From contig NZ_CP031598.1 of the NCBI RefSeq assembly GCF_008728195.1, forward strand, positions 930,001-994,000: a stretch of DNA of 64,000 nt, in the 5' to 3' direction. How positions within the stretch are numbered: the first letter of the stretch is position 1; every line of letters starts with the position of its first letter. This stretch comes from Roseovarius indicus. Lineage in GTDB: Bacteria; Pseudomonadota; Alphaproteobacteria; Rhodobacterales; Rhodobacteraceae. This document shows, in pieces, positions 24,060-32,822 of the stretch. The notes beneath the pieces are model-generated. The model was not told where the DNA came from. It did not search any database and saw nothing but the letters and a program-made list of their open reading frames with translations. A program made the translations under genes and the position numbers.

Positions 24060-25373
24060 TCAGAGCATCGAGGGGAGAATGGTCGTCAGCCCCGGGAAGA
24101 GGGCGAGGATGACCATCCCCAGAAGGTAGAGCAGGACGAAGGGCCAGGCGGCCGAGAAGACCTTGGCGAGGGTGGCTTCGCGCCAGGCGCTTTTGAGGGC
24201 GAAGAGCGTGTAGCCGAAGGGGGGAGTCATGCCGCCCACGGTGATGTTGACGAGGAACAGCAGCCAGAACCAGATCGGGTCGAATTGCAGCCGTTCGATG
24301 ATGGGCAGGTAGATCGGGATGACGATCAGCATCAGGGCGATCTGGTCGATGAACATGCACAGCAGGAACGGCAGGGCCATCAGCAGGAAGAGCATCATCC
24401 AGCGCGAGACGTCGAGGCTGACCACCCATTCGGTCATGGCGGTGGCGCCGCCGGTGAAGGCGAGCAGTTGGCTGAAGAGCTTGGAGCAGGCCATGATGAA
24501 GAGGATCATGGCGGCGATCTTGGCCGAGGTGGCGACCGCTTCGAGGATCATTCGCAGCGAGAGGTTGCGGTAGATGGCGGCCGTCATCAGCGAGCCGATG
24601 ACGCCCATCGCGCCGGCCTCTGTCGGGGTGGCGATGCCCATGAGGATCAGGCCCATGACCATCAGGATGATGATCGAGAAGGGCACGATGCGCAGCAGCG
24701 CCCAGAGTTTCTCGCGCGCCGAGGGGCGGGTGCCGTCATCGGGTTCCTCGGGGGCGAGCGAGGGATCGAGCCAGGTGCGGGTGAAGCAGTAGATCAGGAA
24801 GATCGCGGCGAACATCAGCCCCGGCAGGATGCCGGCGATGAGCAGCCCGGCGATCGAGACGCCCGCCAGCGTGCCGATGATGATGACGAGGACGCTGGGC
24901 GGGATGAGGGGCGCGAGGCTCGCGCCGGCGAGGATGGTGCCGGCGGAGAGGCGGGCGTCGTAGCCGCGGGCGATCATGCCGGGCAGGAGCGAGCGGCCGA
25001 GCATGGCCGCGACGCCCATTGCCGCGCCCGAAAGGGTGCTGAAGACCGTGGCGAGCAGTATCGAGAGCACGTATTGGCGCCCGCGCACGCGGCCCACCAG
25101 CGTGTCGATCGAGCGGAAGAGCACCTCGACCGAGTTGGAGCGGAAGAGGATCTCGCCCATCAGGATGAAGAGCGGGATGGTGACGAGCGATTGGGTGGTC
25201 GTGGTCTCGTAGAGGCTGTTGGCGAACATGCCGTAGCCCGCGGGGCCCATGATGATGACCACCGCCGCGAGGTTGATGCAGAGGAAGGCGGCGAAGACGG
25301 GTATCCCCAGCGCCATGAGGGTGAGCAGCATGGCGACCCCCACGAGGACAGCGGCAATTCCTTCAGGCATCAT
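24060..25373 (-). CDS. TRAP transporter large permease (DctM-like)
   Basis: About 437 residues, roughly 12 membrane helices. The family signature region reads AAMGVAAMLGRSLLPGMIARGYDARLSAGTILAGASLAPLIPPS. It forms the ion-coupled channel with the small subunit encoded directly upstream. I chose ATG 25373, which overlaps dctQ by 11 bases; a GTG at 25391 would add six residues and lacks a ribosome-binding site. Confidence 0.88.
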   Translation of the reverse strand: MMPEGIAAVLVGVAMLLTLMALGIPVFAAFLCINLAAVVIIMGPAGYGMFANSLYETTTTQSLVTIPLFILMGEILFRSNSVEVLFRSIDTLVGRVRGRQYVLSILLATVFSTLSGAAMGVAAMLGRSLLPGMIARGYDARLSAGTILAGASLAPLIPPSVLVIIIGTLAGVSIAGLLIAGILPGLMFAAIFLIYCFTRTWLDPSLAPEEPDDGTRPSAREKLWALLRIVPFSIIILMVMGLILMGIATPTEAGAMGVIGSLMTAAIYRNLSLRMILEAVATSAKIAAMILFIMACSKLFSQLLAFTGGATAMTEWVVSLDVSRWMMLFLLMALPFLLCMFIDQIALMLIVIPIYLPIIERLQFDPIWFWLLFLVNITVGGMTPPFGYTLFALKSAWREATLAKVFSAAWPFVLLYLLGMVILALFPGLTTILPSML

Positions 25374-25854
25374 GGGCCCCCGGCGTGCCACGCTGGAAGG
25401 CGAGGCGCAGGAAGTAGAGGCCCGAGTTCAAGAGCCCGTAGGTGATGAAGGCCGAGAGGGTCCATTTCGGGATGCGGATCGTGGTCAGCGTTTCGGTGCC
25501 GCGATTGTAGAGGTAGATGTTCTCGCCCAGGCAGATCCAGCTGGCCCAGAGGCAGACGCCGGCCGCCAGGAGAAAGCCCGCGCGGAGGATCGCGTCGCGG
25601 AAGGCCGGCAGCATGTCGGGCACGATGGTGACGGCGACATGGCCGCCTTCGCGGGTCAGCCAGGGGGCGGTGGCGAAGACGGAGATGAGCAGCAGGAAGG
25701 AGACGAAATCGCTGGCCCAGAGGGTGGGCGCCCCGAAGACGTAGCGCGAGATCACCTCGAAGGCGTAGATGGCGACGATGGCGCCGAGCGCGGAGGCTCC
25801 GAGGATGAAGCCTGCCCAGCTGATCTTGTCCTGAACGCGCAGGATGGGCGTCAT
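25363..25854 (-). CDS. TRAP transporter small permease (DctQ-like)
   Basis: A 163-residue, four-helix membrane subunit with the usual VISRYVFGAPTLWASDFVSFLLL segment. It connects to the large subunit, with which the gene overlaps. Its place between the receptor and dctM is the standard dctPQM order. Confidence 0.87.
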   Translation of the reverse strand: MTPILRVQDKISWAGFILGASALGAIVAIYAFEVISRYVFGAPTLWASDFVSFLLLISVFATAPWLTREGGHVAVTIVPDMLPAFRDAILRAGFLLAAGVCLWASWICLGENIYLYNRGTETLTTIRIPKWTLSAFITYGLLNSGLYFLRLAFQRGTPGAHDA

Positions 25855-25934
25855 GCGTGACCTTTCAAGGATGGGTCACGAGCCCGGCGCGGGGGCGGGG
25901 CTCGTGACGGTGTTTTTCAGGGTTCGAGGACCGG

Positions 25935-26909
25935 TCAGCCGCCGACGCCGGCCTCGGAGGCGAGGCCGCGGATTTCCTCGATCGCCTCGGGGTTCTTGGA
26001 GGCCGCGAGGTCGAGCGCGCCCTTGAACCAGGCTTCGCTGATCTTGTCGGCCATCTCCTGGCTGAGCTCGGTGACTTCCATGCCCTCGGATTCGAGTGTC
26101 TCGCGTTCCTTGGCCGCAAGATCGTCGAAGAGCTTGTTGGCTTCCAGCTCGAAGCTGGCGGCGGCGGTTTCGATTTCCGACCGGGTCTGTTCGTCGAGGC
26201 TGTTCCAGGTATCGAGGTTCATCAGCACCATGTGCGAGACTTGGCCGAAGGTCGGGCGCATCAGGTAGTCGGCGACCTCGTACCATTTGAAGGCCACGGC
26301 GCCCACGGTGGGCCAGGCCGCGCCGTCGACGACGCCGCGTTCGAGAGAGGGGTAGATCTCGCCACCCGGCAGAACCACGGGCGAGCCGCCGAGCGCCTCG
26401 ATCACCGGGTGATAGATCGGGGTGCCGCGGATGCGGCGGCCTTCGAGGGCGTTGTCGCCCACTGGCTCTTTCAGCATGATGTGATAGCCGTTGAGGTCGA
26501 AGAGCACGGCGATGAGCTTGAGGCCCATGTCCTGGTAGTGCTTGTCGACGGCCTGCCAGACTCCGGCCTCGCGCAGGGCCTCGGTGTTGCCGGTCATGGC
26601 GTCGAGAGACATGCCGACGGCGATGTCGTTGAAGTGATAGGCGCCGTTCGTGTAGAGCATGTCGAAGAGGCCGCGAGAGACCGGGTCGAGCTGTTCGAAG
26701 GGCGGGATGGTTTCGGGGCCGACCATGTCGAGCGAGAGATCGCCGGTGGTCTCTGATTCGAGCTTTTCCATGAAGGGCACGAGGACATTGCCGACGGCGG
26801 CATAGCTCGGGTCCCAGCTGGAGAGCAGGCGGAGTTCCTGGGCCTGTGACACGGTGGTGGCGCACAGGCTGGTGATCGCTGCGAGGGCAGCGGTTCTGAG
26901 TAGTTTCAT
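25935..26909 (-). CDS. TRAP transporter substrate-binding protein (DctP-like)
   Basis: A 324-residue periplasmic receptor with a signal peptide (cleavage near VSQAQE, about residue 23). It starts at ATG 26909 behind AGGGAGGA. The conserved LEGRRIRGTPIYHPVIEALGGSPVVLPGGEIYPSLERGVVDG region contains the arginine that salt-bridges a ligand carboxylate in this family, so an organic anion is the expected cargo. It is the first gene of the dctPQM-hydrolase operon, divergent from the first carboxylase set and sharing candidate IclR operators with it. Confidence 0.9.
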   Translation of the reverse strand: MKLLRTAALAAITSLCATTVSQAQELRLLSSWDPSYAAVGNVLVPFMEKLESETTGDLSLDMVGPETIPPFEQLDPVSRGLFDMLYTNGAYHFNDIAVGMSLDAMTGNTEALREAGVWQAVDKHYQDMGLKLIAVLFDLNGYHIMLKEPVGDNALEGRRIRGTPIYHPVIEALGGSPVVLPGGEIYPSLERGVVDGAAWPTVGAVAFKWYEVADYLMRPTFGQVSHMVLMNLDTWNSLDEQTRSEIETAAASFELEANKLFDDLAAKERETLESEGMEVTELSQEMADKISEAWFKGALDLAASKNPEAIEEIRGLASEAGVGG

Positions 26910-27267
26910 GGTGGTTCCTCCCTTTGGCTGGCCGGCCTGGTTATCTCCTCGGTTTCGTCTTTCAGGCGGCCTGTTTCGAAAAACATAGCTTTCTAAGAAT
27001 AACGCATGGGACGGGTTTTGCATAAGCGAACGCCGGGGGGTGCGGAAGATTTCGCATATGTGAAATTCCGGCGGAGGCGGGCATCAAGGCGTTAAAAAAC
27101 GGAGCTTCTGGCTTAGGCTTCGCATCGGAGGAGGAGCTGTGCGCGGGCCGGGGAGCGGCCTGCGTGGCATGGCGGAGGCTCGCCGGCCCCTTGCGGGGCC
27201 GTCTCGCCCCAGGGCCGTCGGGCCGGCCCCTTCATCGAACCGCGACGGGATCGCAAGGAGCGCGCGC
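26910..27267. other. 358-base divergent regulatory gap with palindromes and a structured leader
   Basis: No gene is visible. It holds candidate IclR sites (27016-27031, 27049-27066), a weak match to the MarR-type operator (ATAGCTTTCTAA, 26985-26996, 9/12) and GC-rich hairpins just before the first carrier gene. There GGCCCC (27185-27190) pairs with GGGGCC (27195-27200), which could alternatively pair with GGCCCC at 27225-27230. Confidence 0.55.
27016..27066. promoter_or_regulatory. Two candidate IclR operators
   Basis: ATTTCGCATATGTGAAAT (27049-27066) is an 18-bp palindrome with one mismatched pair. TTTTGCATAAGCGAAC (27016-27031) matches its core in 12 of 16 positions. The centres are 34 bp apart, about three helical turns. 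A related palindrome lies at 22304. Probable control point of both the TRAP operon and the carboxylase operon. Confidence 0.5.
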
Positions 27268-27756
27268 ATGAAACTTTCGCATGAGGAGGTCAGGGAAATC
27301 CTGTCCATCGTCGAGGCCTCGGCCTTCGACTCGATCGAGATCAAGGTGGGGGATATCAGCATCGCCGCCAGCAAGTCGGGGCCGTTGCGGCAGGCGGCTG
27401 CGGCGGCGCCGGTGGCGGTGGCTGAACCGGTAGTGGCACCCGCGCCAGTGGCTGCAGCTGCGCCCGAGCCGGCCCCGGTGGCCCCGGCTGCGGAGGCCGG
27501 CGAGGAAGAGGGGCTTATCGAGGTAACCGCCCCGATCGTCGGCACCTTCTATGTGGCTCCCGAGCCCGGCGCCGACCCGTTCGTGAAGGAAGGCGACGTG
27601 ATCGACGCCGACACCACCATCGGGATCATCGAGGTGATGAAGGTGTTCAACAACGTCCGGGCCGAGCAGAAGGGCACGGTGGTGCGCTGCCTGGTGGAAA
27701 ACGGCGATTTCGTGGAATTCAAGCAGCCGATCCTGCTGATCCGTCCGGAGGGGTGA
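27268..27756 (+). CDS. Biotin carboxyl carrier protein (AccB-like), set 1
   Basis: A 162-residue carrier. The N-terminal helical part is MKLSHEEVREILSIVEASAFDSIEIKVGDI, followed by an Ala/Pro/Val-rich linker (about 42-76) and a C-terminal biotinyl domain with the biotinylation motif IIEVMKVF (K125). It carries the carboxyl group from biotin carboxylase to the carboxyltransferase. AAGGAG seven bases upstream supports the ATG at 27268. The stop is directly followed by the biotin carboxylase ATG. AccB of fatty acid synthesis is similar, but the OadA-type transferase in the operon indicates another substrate. Confidence 0.88.
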   Translation: MKLSHEEVREILSIVEASAFDSIEIKVGDISIAASKSGPLRQAAAAAPVAVAEPVVAPAPVAAAAPEPAPVAPAAEAGEEEGLIEVTAPIVGTFYVAPEPGADPFVKEGDVIDADTTIGIIEVMKVFNNVRAEQKGTVVRCLVENGDFVEFKQPILLIRPEG

Positions 27757-29124
27757 ATGGCGCTGAACCGTATTCTGATCGCCAACAGGGGGGAGATTGC
27801 CGTCAGGGTGATCAAGGCCTGCCAGACGCTGGGGCTCGAGACCGTGGCCGCCGTGTCGGAGGCCGACCGCGACAGCATGGCGGCGCAGATCGCCGACCGG
27901 GCGGTGTGTATCGGGCCGGCGCGGGCGACCGAGAGTTACCTCAAGATAGACGCGCTGGTGGCCACCGCGCTGGGCACAGGCTGTGACGGGATCCATCCGG
28001 GCTATGGGTTCCTGTCGGAGAACACGGAGTTTGCCGCCGCCTGCGACGAGAACGGGATCGTTTTCGTGGGGCCGAGTGCCGAGAATATCCGGCAGATGGG
28101 CAACAAGCTGGTGGCGCGTGAGATTGCCGAGACGGTGGGCGTGCCGCTGGCGCCGGGCTCGCCCCGGATATCGGATTTCGGCGCGGCACGGGAGATTGCC
28201 GAGGGGATCGGCATGCCGGTGCTGTTCAAGGCCGCCGCCGGGGGTGGCGGGCGCGGGATCAGGATCGTGCATCGGGAAGAGGATCTGAAGGGCGCGTTCG
28301 AGACGGCCTCGGCCGAGGCGCTGGCGGCGTTCGGGGATAATGCGTTGTTCTTGGAGCGCTACATCGCCAATGCAAGGCATGTGGAGGTGCAGATCCTGGC
28401 CGACCGGCATGGCAATGTCATTCACCTGGGCGAGCGGGATTGTTCGCTTCAGCGGCGCTATCAGAAGGTGCTGGAGGAGGCGCCGGCCTTTGACCTGAGC
28501 GATGAGCTCAGGGAGGCGATGCGGGGGGCCGCCGTCGCGCTGGCCCGGCATATCGGGTACGAGAGCGCGGGCACGGTCGAGTTCATCGTCGACGTGGACC
28601 GGGGCGAGTTCTTTTTCCTCGAGATGAATACGCGGGTGCAGGTCGAGCATCCGGTGACGGAGATGATTACCGGCGTGGATATCGTGGCCGAGCAGCTGCG
28701 GATCGCGGCGGGCGAGAAGTTGTCGGTGTCGCAGGAGGATGTGCGGATGACCGGCCACGCGATCGAATGCCGGATCAACGCCGAGGACCCGGGGCGGGGC
28801 TTTGCGCCGGCGCCGGGCAGGATTGTCGCCTGGGCGCCGCCCGAGGGCGAGGGGGTGCGGGTGGATAGCCATGCACGGCAGGGATATGTCGTGCCGCCGT
28901 TCTACGATTCGCTGATTGCCAAGCTGATCGTGCATGGGCGCGACCGGGCGGATGCGATCGCGCGGATGGACCGCGCCTTGCAGGGCTTCGCGGTGGCGGG
29001 GATCGCCACCACGATACCGTTTCACCAATACATCCTGGCGCAGGGGGATTTCGCCTCTGGCCGGATCAACACCGGCTGGCTGGAAGGCGTGGCCGGGCAG
29101 TTCGTGCCGGATGCGGCCGAATAG
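27757..29124 (+). CDS. Biotin carboxylase, set 1
   Basis: A 455-residue ATP-grasp enzyme that carboxylates the carrier biotin using bicarbonate and ATP. Visible motifs: the N-terminal NRILIANRGEIAVRVI, the glycine-rich loop AAAGGGGRGIRI, LGERDCSLQRRYQK and the active-site stretch EMNTRVQVEHPVTE. Length and motifs are fully canonical (AccC-like). It lies in the operon carrier - carboxylase - transferase with no space before it and 12 bases after it. Confidence 0.92.
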   Translation: MALNRILIANRGEIAVRVIKACQTLGLETVAAVSEADRDSMAAQIADRAVCIGPARATESYLKIDALVATALGTGCDGIHPGYGFLSENTEFAAACDENGIVFVGPSAENIRQMGNKLVAREIAETVGVPLAPGSPRISDFGAAREIAEGIGMPVLFKAAAGGGGRGIRIVHREEDLKGAFETASAEALAAFGDNALFLERYIANARHVEVQILADRHGNVIHLGERDCSLQRRYQKVLEEAPAFDLSDELREAMRGAAVALARHIGYESAGTVEFIVDVDRGEFFFLEMNTRVQVEHPVTEMITGVDIVAEQLRIAAGEKLSVSQEDVRMTGHAIECRINAEDPGRGFAPAPGRIVAWAPPEGEGVRVDSHARQGYVVPPFYDSLIAKLIVHGRDRADAIARMDRALQGFAVAGIATTIPFHQYILAQGDFASGRINTGWLEGVAGQFVPDAAE

Positions 29125-29136
29125 GGAGGAAGGCAC

Positions 29137-30594
29137 ATGGCAGAGACCGTCAGGCTTATCGATACGACCTTGAGGGACGGGCAGCAGAGCCTTTGGGCGA
29201 TGAACATGCGCACGGGCTGGATGCTTCCTGCGCTGGAGCGGCTGGACGAGGCGGGCTACGAGGCGATGGAGTTCTTCGTGCCGGTGGTGCAGATCAAGAA
29301 GATGATCCGCGACCTCGAGGAGGACCCGTTCGAGTGGCTGCGGCGGGGCACGGCACGGGCGAAGAGTACGCCGCTCAGGCTGCATGCGGGGTATCGCAGC
29401 GGGCTGGGGAAAGTGCCGGAGTCGGTGTCGAAGCTGATGGTGCAGAAGGTGATCGACTGTGGCATCACCACCGCCCGGATCTCGGATCCGTGGAACGATT
29501 TCGAGACCTTGCGGGAAGAGCATGACGAGATGCGGCGGATGGGCATCGAGTCGGTGGTGAACCTCATCTACTCGGTCTCGCCCCGGCACACGACGGAGTA
29601 TTTCATCCAGCGCACGAAGGATGCCGCGGCGCTGAAACCGTACCGTTTGTGCTTCAAGGATGTGGGCGGATTGCTGACGCCGCGGCGGATCAGGGAGCTG
29701 TTGCCGAAGGTGCTGGAGGCGGCGGGGGATGTACCGGTCGAGTTCCACAATCACTGCAATAACGGCTTGGGTGTCTACAACGTTCAGGAGGCGGTGGACC
29801 TTGGCATTCGGCATGTGCATTCGGCGGTGCCGCCGCTGTCGGACGGGTCGTCGCAGCCGTCGGTTCTGGATATCGCGCGGAACCTTCAGGCGCTGGGCTA
29901 TGACGTGCCTCTGGACGAGGCGCCGGTCAGGGTGGTGGCGCAGTACCTGACGCAGATCGCGCAGCGCGAGGGGTTGGCGATCGGCCAGCCGCGCGCCTAT
30001 GACGAGACGCTTTACGCGCACCAGATCCCGGGCGGGATGATCTCGAACCTCGAATACCAGCTTGCGAAGGTGGGTATGGGCGGGCGGATGGACCTGATCC
30101 GGGAAGAGGCCGCGAAGGTGCGGGCGGAGCTGGGCTATCCGATCATGGTGACGCCGCTGTCGCAGTTCGTGGGCACGCAGGCGGCGGTGAACGTCATTAC
30201 CGGCGAGCGCTACAAGCAGGTGACGGACGAGACGATCCAGTTTGCGCTGGGCCTTTGGGGGCGCGAGGCGCTGGAGCATATGGACGAGAACGCGCGCGAC
30301 CGGATCCTCGATCGGCCGAGGGCGCGGGAGATTGCCGCGATGGAGGTGCCGCAGCCGAGCCTCGAGGAGGTGCGCAAATCGGTGTCGGCGGATCTGACGG
30401 ACGAGGAGCTGATCATCCGCGCCTATGTGGACGATGCGGCGGTGCCGTTCGTGCGGGGGCTGCCACCGGTGAAGGAAGAGCCCGTGGGCCGCTCGCCGCT
30501 GGTGGCGCTGGTGGCGGGGCTGGCGGCGCAGAGTGCGCAGCACGAGGTTTCGGTCGAGACGGGCGATATGTCGATCCGGCTGTCGAAGGCGTGA
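29137..30594 (+). CDS. OadA/pyruvate carboxylase-type carboxyltransferase, set 1 (intact metal site)
   Basis: A 485-residue alpha/beta-barrel carboxyltransferase of the family that transfers CO2 between biotin and 2-oxo acids (pyruvate/oxaloacetate, 2-oxoglutarate). The metal ligands expected for the family are present: D14 (TLRDGQQS), K174 (CFKDVGGLL, the carbamylated lysine) and H204/H206 (FHNH). The conserved Thr is T339 (MVTPLSQFVG). The usual TSG after the His pair reads NNG, so substrate handling may differ. There is no fused biotinyl domain; the carrier is separate (27268). GGGAGGA precedes the ATG. Confidence 0.85.
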   Translation: MAETVRLIDTTLRDGQQSLWAMNMRTGWMLPALERLDEAGYEAMEFFVPVVQIKKMIRDLEEDPFEWLRRGTARAKSTPLRLHAGYRSGLGKVPESVSKLMVQKVIDCGITTARISDPWNDFETLREEHDEMRRMGIESVVNLIYSVSPRHTTEYFIQRTKDAAALKPYRLCFKDVGGLLTPRRIRELLPKVLEAAGDVPVEFHNHCNNGLGVYNVQEAVDLGIRHVHSAVPPLSDGSSQPSVLDIARNLQALGYDVPLDEAPVRVVAQYLTQIAQREGLAIGQPRAYDETLYAHQIPGGMISNLEYQLAKVGMGGRMDLIREEAAKVRAELGYPIMVTPLSQFVGTQAAVNVITGERYKQVTDETIQFALGLWGREALEHMDENARDRILDRPRAREIAAMEVPQPSLEEVRKSVSADLTDEELIIRAYVDDAAVPFVRGLPPVKEEPVGRSPLVALVAGLAAQSAQHEVSVETGDMSIRLSKA

Positions 30595-30797
30595 GGGCGC
30601 GGGCCTGCCGCAACAGGTGAGGCCGGCGAATTCGTTGCGGCAGGGCCATGTCGGCGCGGCGTGTTTTATTGTATCCATTCCTTGCGTTCGGCCCGGGGCC
30701 GGACCGATTACGCGCTTGTTCTGACGTGGCGGATCAGGCGATGATCGGGGCCGGGTGGCCCGGCTGGCAACCCGGAACGGCGAAGGAGGGGCAGAGC

Positions 30798-31550
30798 ATG
30801 GCAACGCAGGTAGAACGGGCGACCCAGCTTTTGCGGGAAGCCGTGCAGAGCGGGGCCTATGGGGCCGACGAGAAGCTGGCCGAGATGCACCTGGCCGAGG
30901 ATCTGGGCATGTCGCGGACGGTGATCCGTGCCGCCCTGAGTGCGCTGGAGCTGGAAGGGCTGGTCACGCGGACGCCGAACCGGGGGTTCCGGACCCGTCG
31001 GTTCACGCTGGACGAGGTGGCGGATTCGATCATCCTGCGCGGCGAGGTCGAGGCGATCGCGGCAAGGTATGCCTGTGAGCGGGGCCTGTCGGAGGAGGAT
31101 CTGCAGCGCTTCGAGACCGTGCTGGACGAGATGGCGGCCATTCTAGACTGCGGGTTCTTCGAGGTTGAGCACCGGCTGAAATGGATGGAGCTGGTGGCGA
31201 AGTTCCATGACCTGCTGGTGGAATGCTCGGGCAGTTCCGCGATCAGGTATTCCATCGACCACCTGAAGCGCATTCCGCTGGTGGCGCCCTACAGCGTGAT
31301 GTTCGATCTTTCGTCGGAAGATTACAGCCTTGGCCGGATCCGCACGACCTTCGAGATGCGGCAGCAGATTGTCGAGGCGTTGCGCCTGCGCCAGGCGGGC
31401 CGGGCCTCGGCGCTGATGATCGCGTATGCGTACCAGGCGTGCAACAACAAGCGGGAGAGCGTCGAAGCCATGCGGAGCGGCAGGGAGATGTCGCCGACGC
31501 CGGGGCTTGGGCTGATCGCGCAGGGCAAGGACGGGCAAGACCCCCGGTGA
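30798..31550 (+). CDS. GntR-family (FadR-type) transcriptional regulator
   Basis: A 250-residue regulator. The N-terminal winged helix (EKLAEMHLAEDLGMSRTVIRAALSALELEGLVTRTPNRGF) is followed by an all-helical FCD-type effector domain (LRGEVEAIAARYACERG, FHDLLVECSG). It separates the two carboxylase sets and is followed by a palindrome-rich promoter region. AAGGAGG eight bases upstream supports the ATG at 30798; the frame is open further upstream without a start signal. The effector is unknown. Confidence 0.88.
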   Translation: MATQVERATQLLREAVQSGAYGADEKLAEMHLAEDLGMSRTVIRAALSALELEGLVTRTPNRGFRTRRFTLDEVADSIILRGEVEAIAARYACERGLSEEDLQRFETVLDEMAAILDCGFFEVEHRLKWMELVAKFHDLLVECSGSSAIRYSIDHLKRIPLVAPYSVMFDLSSEDYSLGRIRTTFEMRQQIVEALRLRQAGRASALMIAYAYQACNNKRESVEAMRSGREMSPTPGLGLIAQGKDGQDPR

Positions 31551-31605
31551 CGCATGGCACTGCGTGTGGCGTTGGCCGGCCGGTTTCGGAGGGAAATCGG
31601 GAAAA

Positions 31606-31638
31606 TTGCAAATATGTATGCAATATGCGGATATTTGC
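31606..31638. promoter_or_regulatory. Overlapping palindromes before the second carboxylase operon, candidate GntR operator
   Basis: TTGCAAATATGTATGCAA (31606-31623) is an 18-bp imperfect palindrome with perfect five-base ends. It overlaps an inverted repeat GCAATAT-N4-ATATTTGC (31620-31638). The DNA is strikingly AT-rich compared with its surroundings and lies 120 bp before the M29-like gene and directly behind the GntR gene. A weak MarR-type match (TTAGAAAGCCGA, 31652-31663, 8/12) follows. Confidence 0.5.
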
Positions 31639-31757
31639 CTTTGATATCCGTTTAGAAAGCCGATAATGAATGCAATTGATACGTGGCCGCCTGTGACCTG
31701 AAGCTGGTATGTCTTCCGGTGCATGTCTGCCGTCGCAAGGAAAGCAGAGGAGACCCC

Positions 31758-32822
31758 ATGGAAGCGATTTCGCGTTACGGCACCCCGCCGACCCGGCTTA
31801 TCTCGATGATGAAATCCTTCGAGTACCCGTTTCGCAACGTGAAGGCGGGCGACAAGTTCGCCATCCTGACCGATGACCAGATGGATCCGCTGATCTGGCA
31901 GGCGATGATGGGGTCGCTGCATGCGAAGGGGGCCGAGGCGTGCCTGGCCTTGTATCCAAAGCGGGCGCACCATTGTGCCGACCCCTCGCCGATGGCGATC
32001 GGGGCGGCGAAGGAGGCGGATGTGGTGATCGCGATGACCACCACCGCGCTGAACAGCGGCACGCCGGGCCTGCGCAAGATCCGCTCGGAGGGCGGGGCCA
32101 CGGGCAAGACGCCGATCTGGCTTTGGGAGGAAATCAACCAGGAGATCCTGATCGATGGCGGCGGGTCGTGTGGCGAGGCCGATGTGGTCGAGATGTGCCG
32201 GATCCAGGGGCGCATGGGCGAGATCTGTGATGCGGGCAAGACGATCCGCGTGACGACGCCTGGCGGCAGCGACCTGACCGCGGATATCACCGGGTACCCG
32301 GACGGGGCGCTCGCGCGGCGCTGGGGCGCGATCCCGTTCGAGCGCAACCCCGAGACGGACCGGTTCGGCACGAGCCCGGGCACGTGGCCCTTTGGCGAGT
32401 TCCATGTCGAGCCGCTGGCCGGGACGGCGAATGGCCGGATCTTCTGGGATCATACCGGTCAGCACCCGGCGGGGCAGTGGCACGAGCCGGTGACGCTGGA
32501 AATCGAGAACGGCAAGGTTGTCGATATCTCGGGCGGGCACGAGGCCGACCAGATCAAGGCATATCTGGATGCCTATGGCGACGAGAATTCGCTGACCGTG
32601 GGCGGCGAGATCTCGATCGGGACGAACCCGAAATGTCCGCCCTATACCGGCAACATGCGCAGCGAGAAGAAGCGTTACGGCGCCATGCATTTCGGGATCG
32701 GCCACGGGGCCGACCGGGGCGAGGTGGTGAGCCGGCTGCGGCTGGAGGCGATTTCGGACCGGGTGACCATGGTCGTCGATGACGAGCATGTTCTGGCCGA
32801 GAACGGGAAGATCCTCGTATGA
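31758..32822 (+). CDS. M29 peptidase/NicX-like fold protein with altered metal site
   Basis: A 354-residue relative of aminopeptidase T and of 2,5-dihydroxypyridine 5,6-dioxygenase (NicX). The family C-terminal block is present: E284 (GEISIGTN), E303 (SEKKRYG) and H311 (GAMHFGIG). The closing HxD pair that ligates metal in the family appears as R328-L-E330 (SRLRLEA), so both expected ligands are replaced. Classic aminopeptidase or NicX activity is therefore doubtful. AGAGGAG lies five bases before the ATG at 31758. It is the first gene of the second carboxylase operon and overlaps the next gene by four bases (ATGA). Confidence 0.75.
   Translation: MEAISRYGTPPTRLISMMKSFEYPFRNVKAGDKFAILTDDQMDPLIWQAMMGSLHAKGAEACLALYPKRAHHCADPSPMAIGAAKEADVVIAMTTTALNSGTPGLRKIRSEGGATGKTPIWLWEEINQEILIDGGGSCGEADVVEMCRIQGRMGEICDAGKTIRVTTPGGSDLTADITGYPDGALARRWGAIPFERNPETDRFGTSPGTWPFGEFHVEPLAGTANGRIFWDHTGQHPAGQWHEPVTLEIENGKVVDISGGHEADQIKAYLDAYGDENSLTVGGEISIGTNPKCPPYTGNMRSEKKRYGAMHFGIGHGADRGEVVSRLRLEAISDRVTMVVDDEHVLAENGKILV

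Noticed and set aside
26985..26996. Fifth MarR-type operator (ATAGCTTTCTAA)
   Set aside because: Only 9 of 12 positions match, and the site lies in another locus with its own regulators. The 8/12 match at 31652 is weaker still.
27232..30804. A 1190-codon minus-strand open frame
   Set aside because: It lies antisense to three clear carboxylase genes and is Arg/His/Pro-rich. It is the expected shadow of GC-rich codon usage.
23426..32822. A nicotinate/pyridine degradation cluster (NicX-like, NicF-like; NicE-like at 62244)
   Set aside because: The NicX-like protein lacks the iron-binding HxD, the isochorismatase-fold protein is only generally related to NicF, the isomerase-family protein lies 30 kb away in another operon, and no NicD or hydroxylase genes are present.
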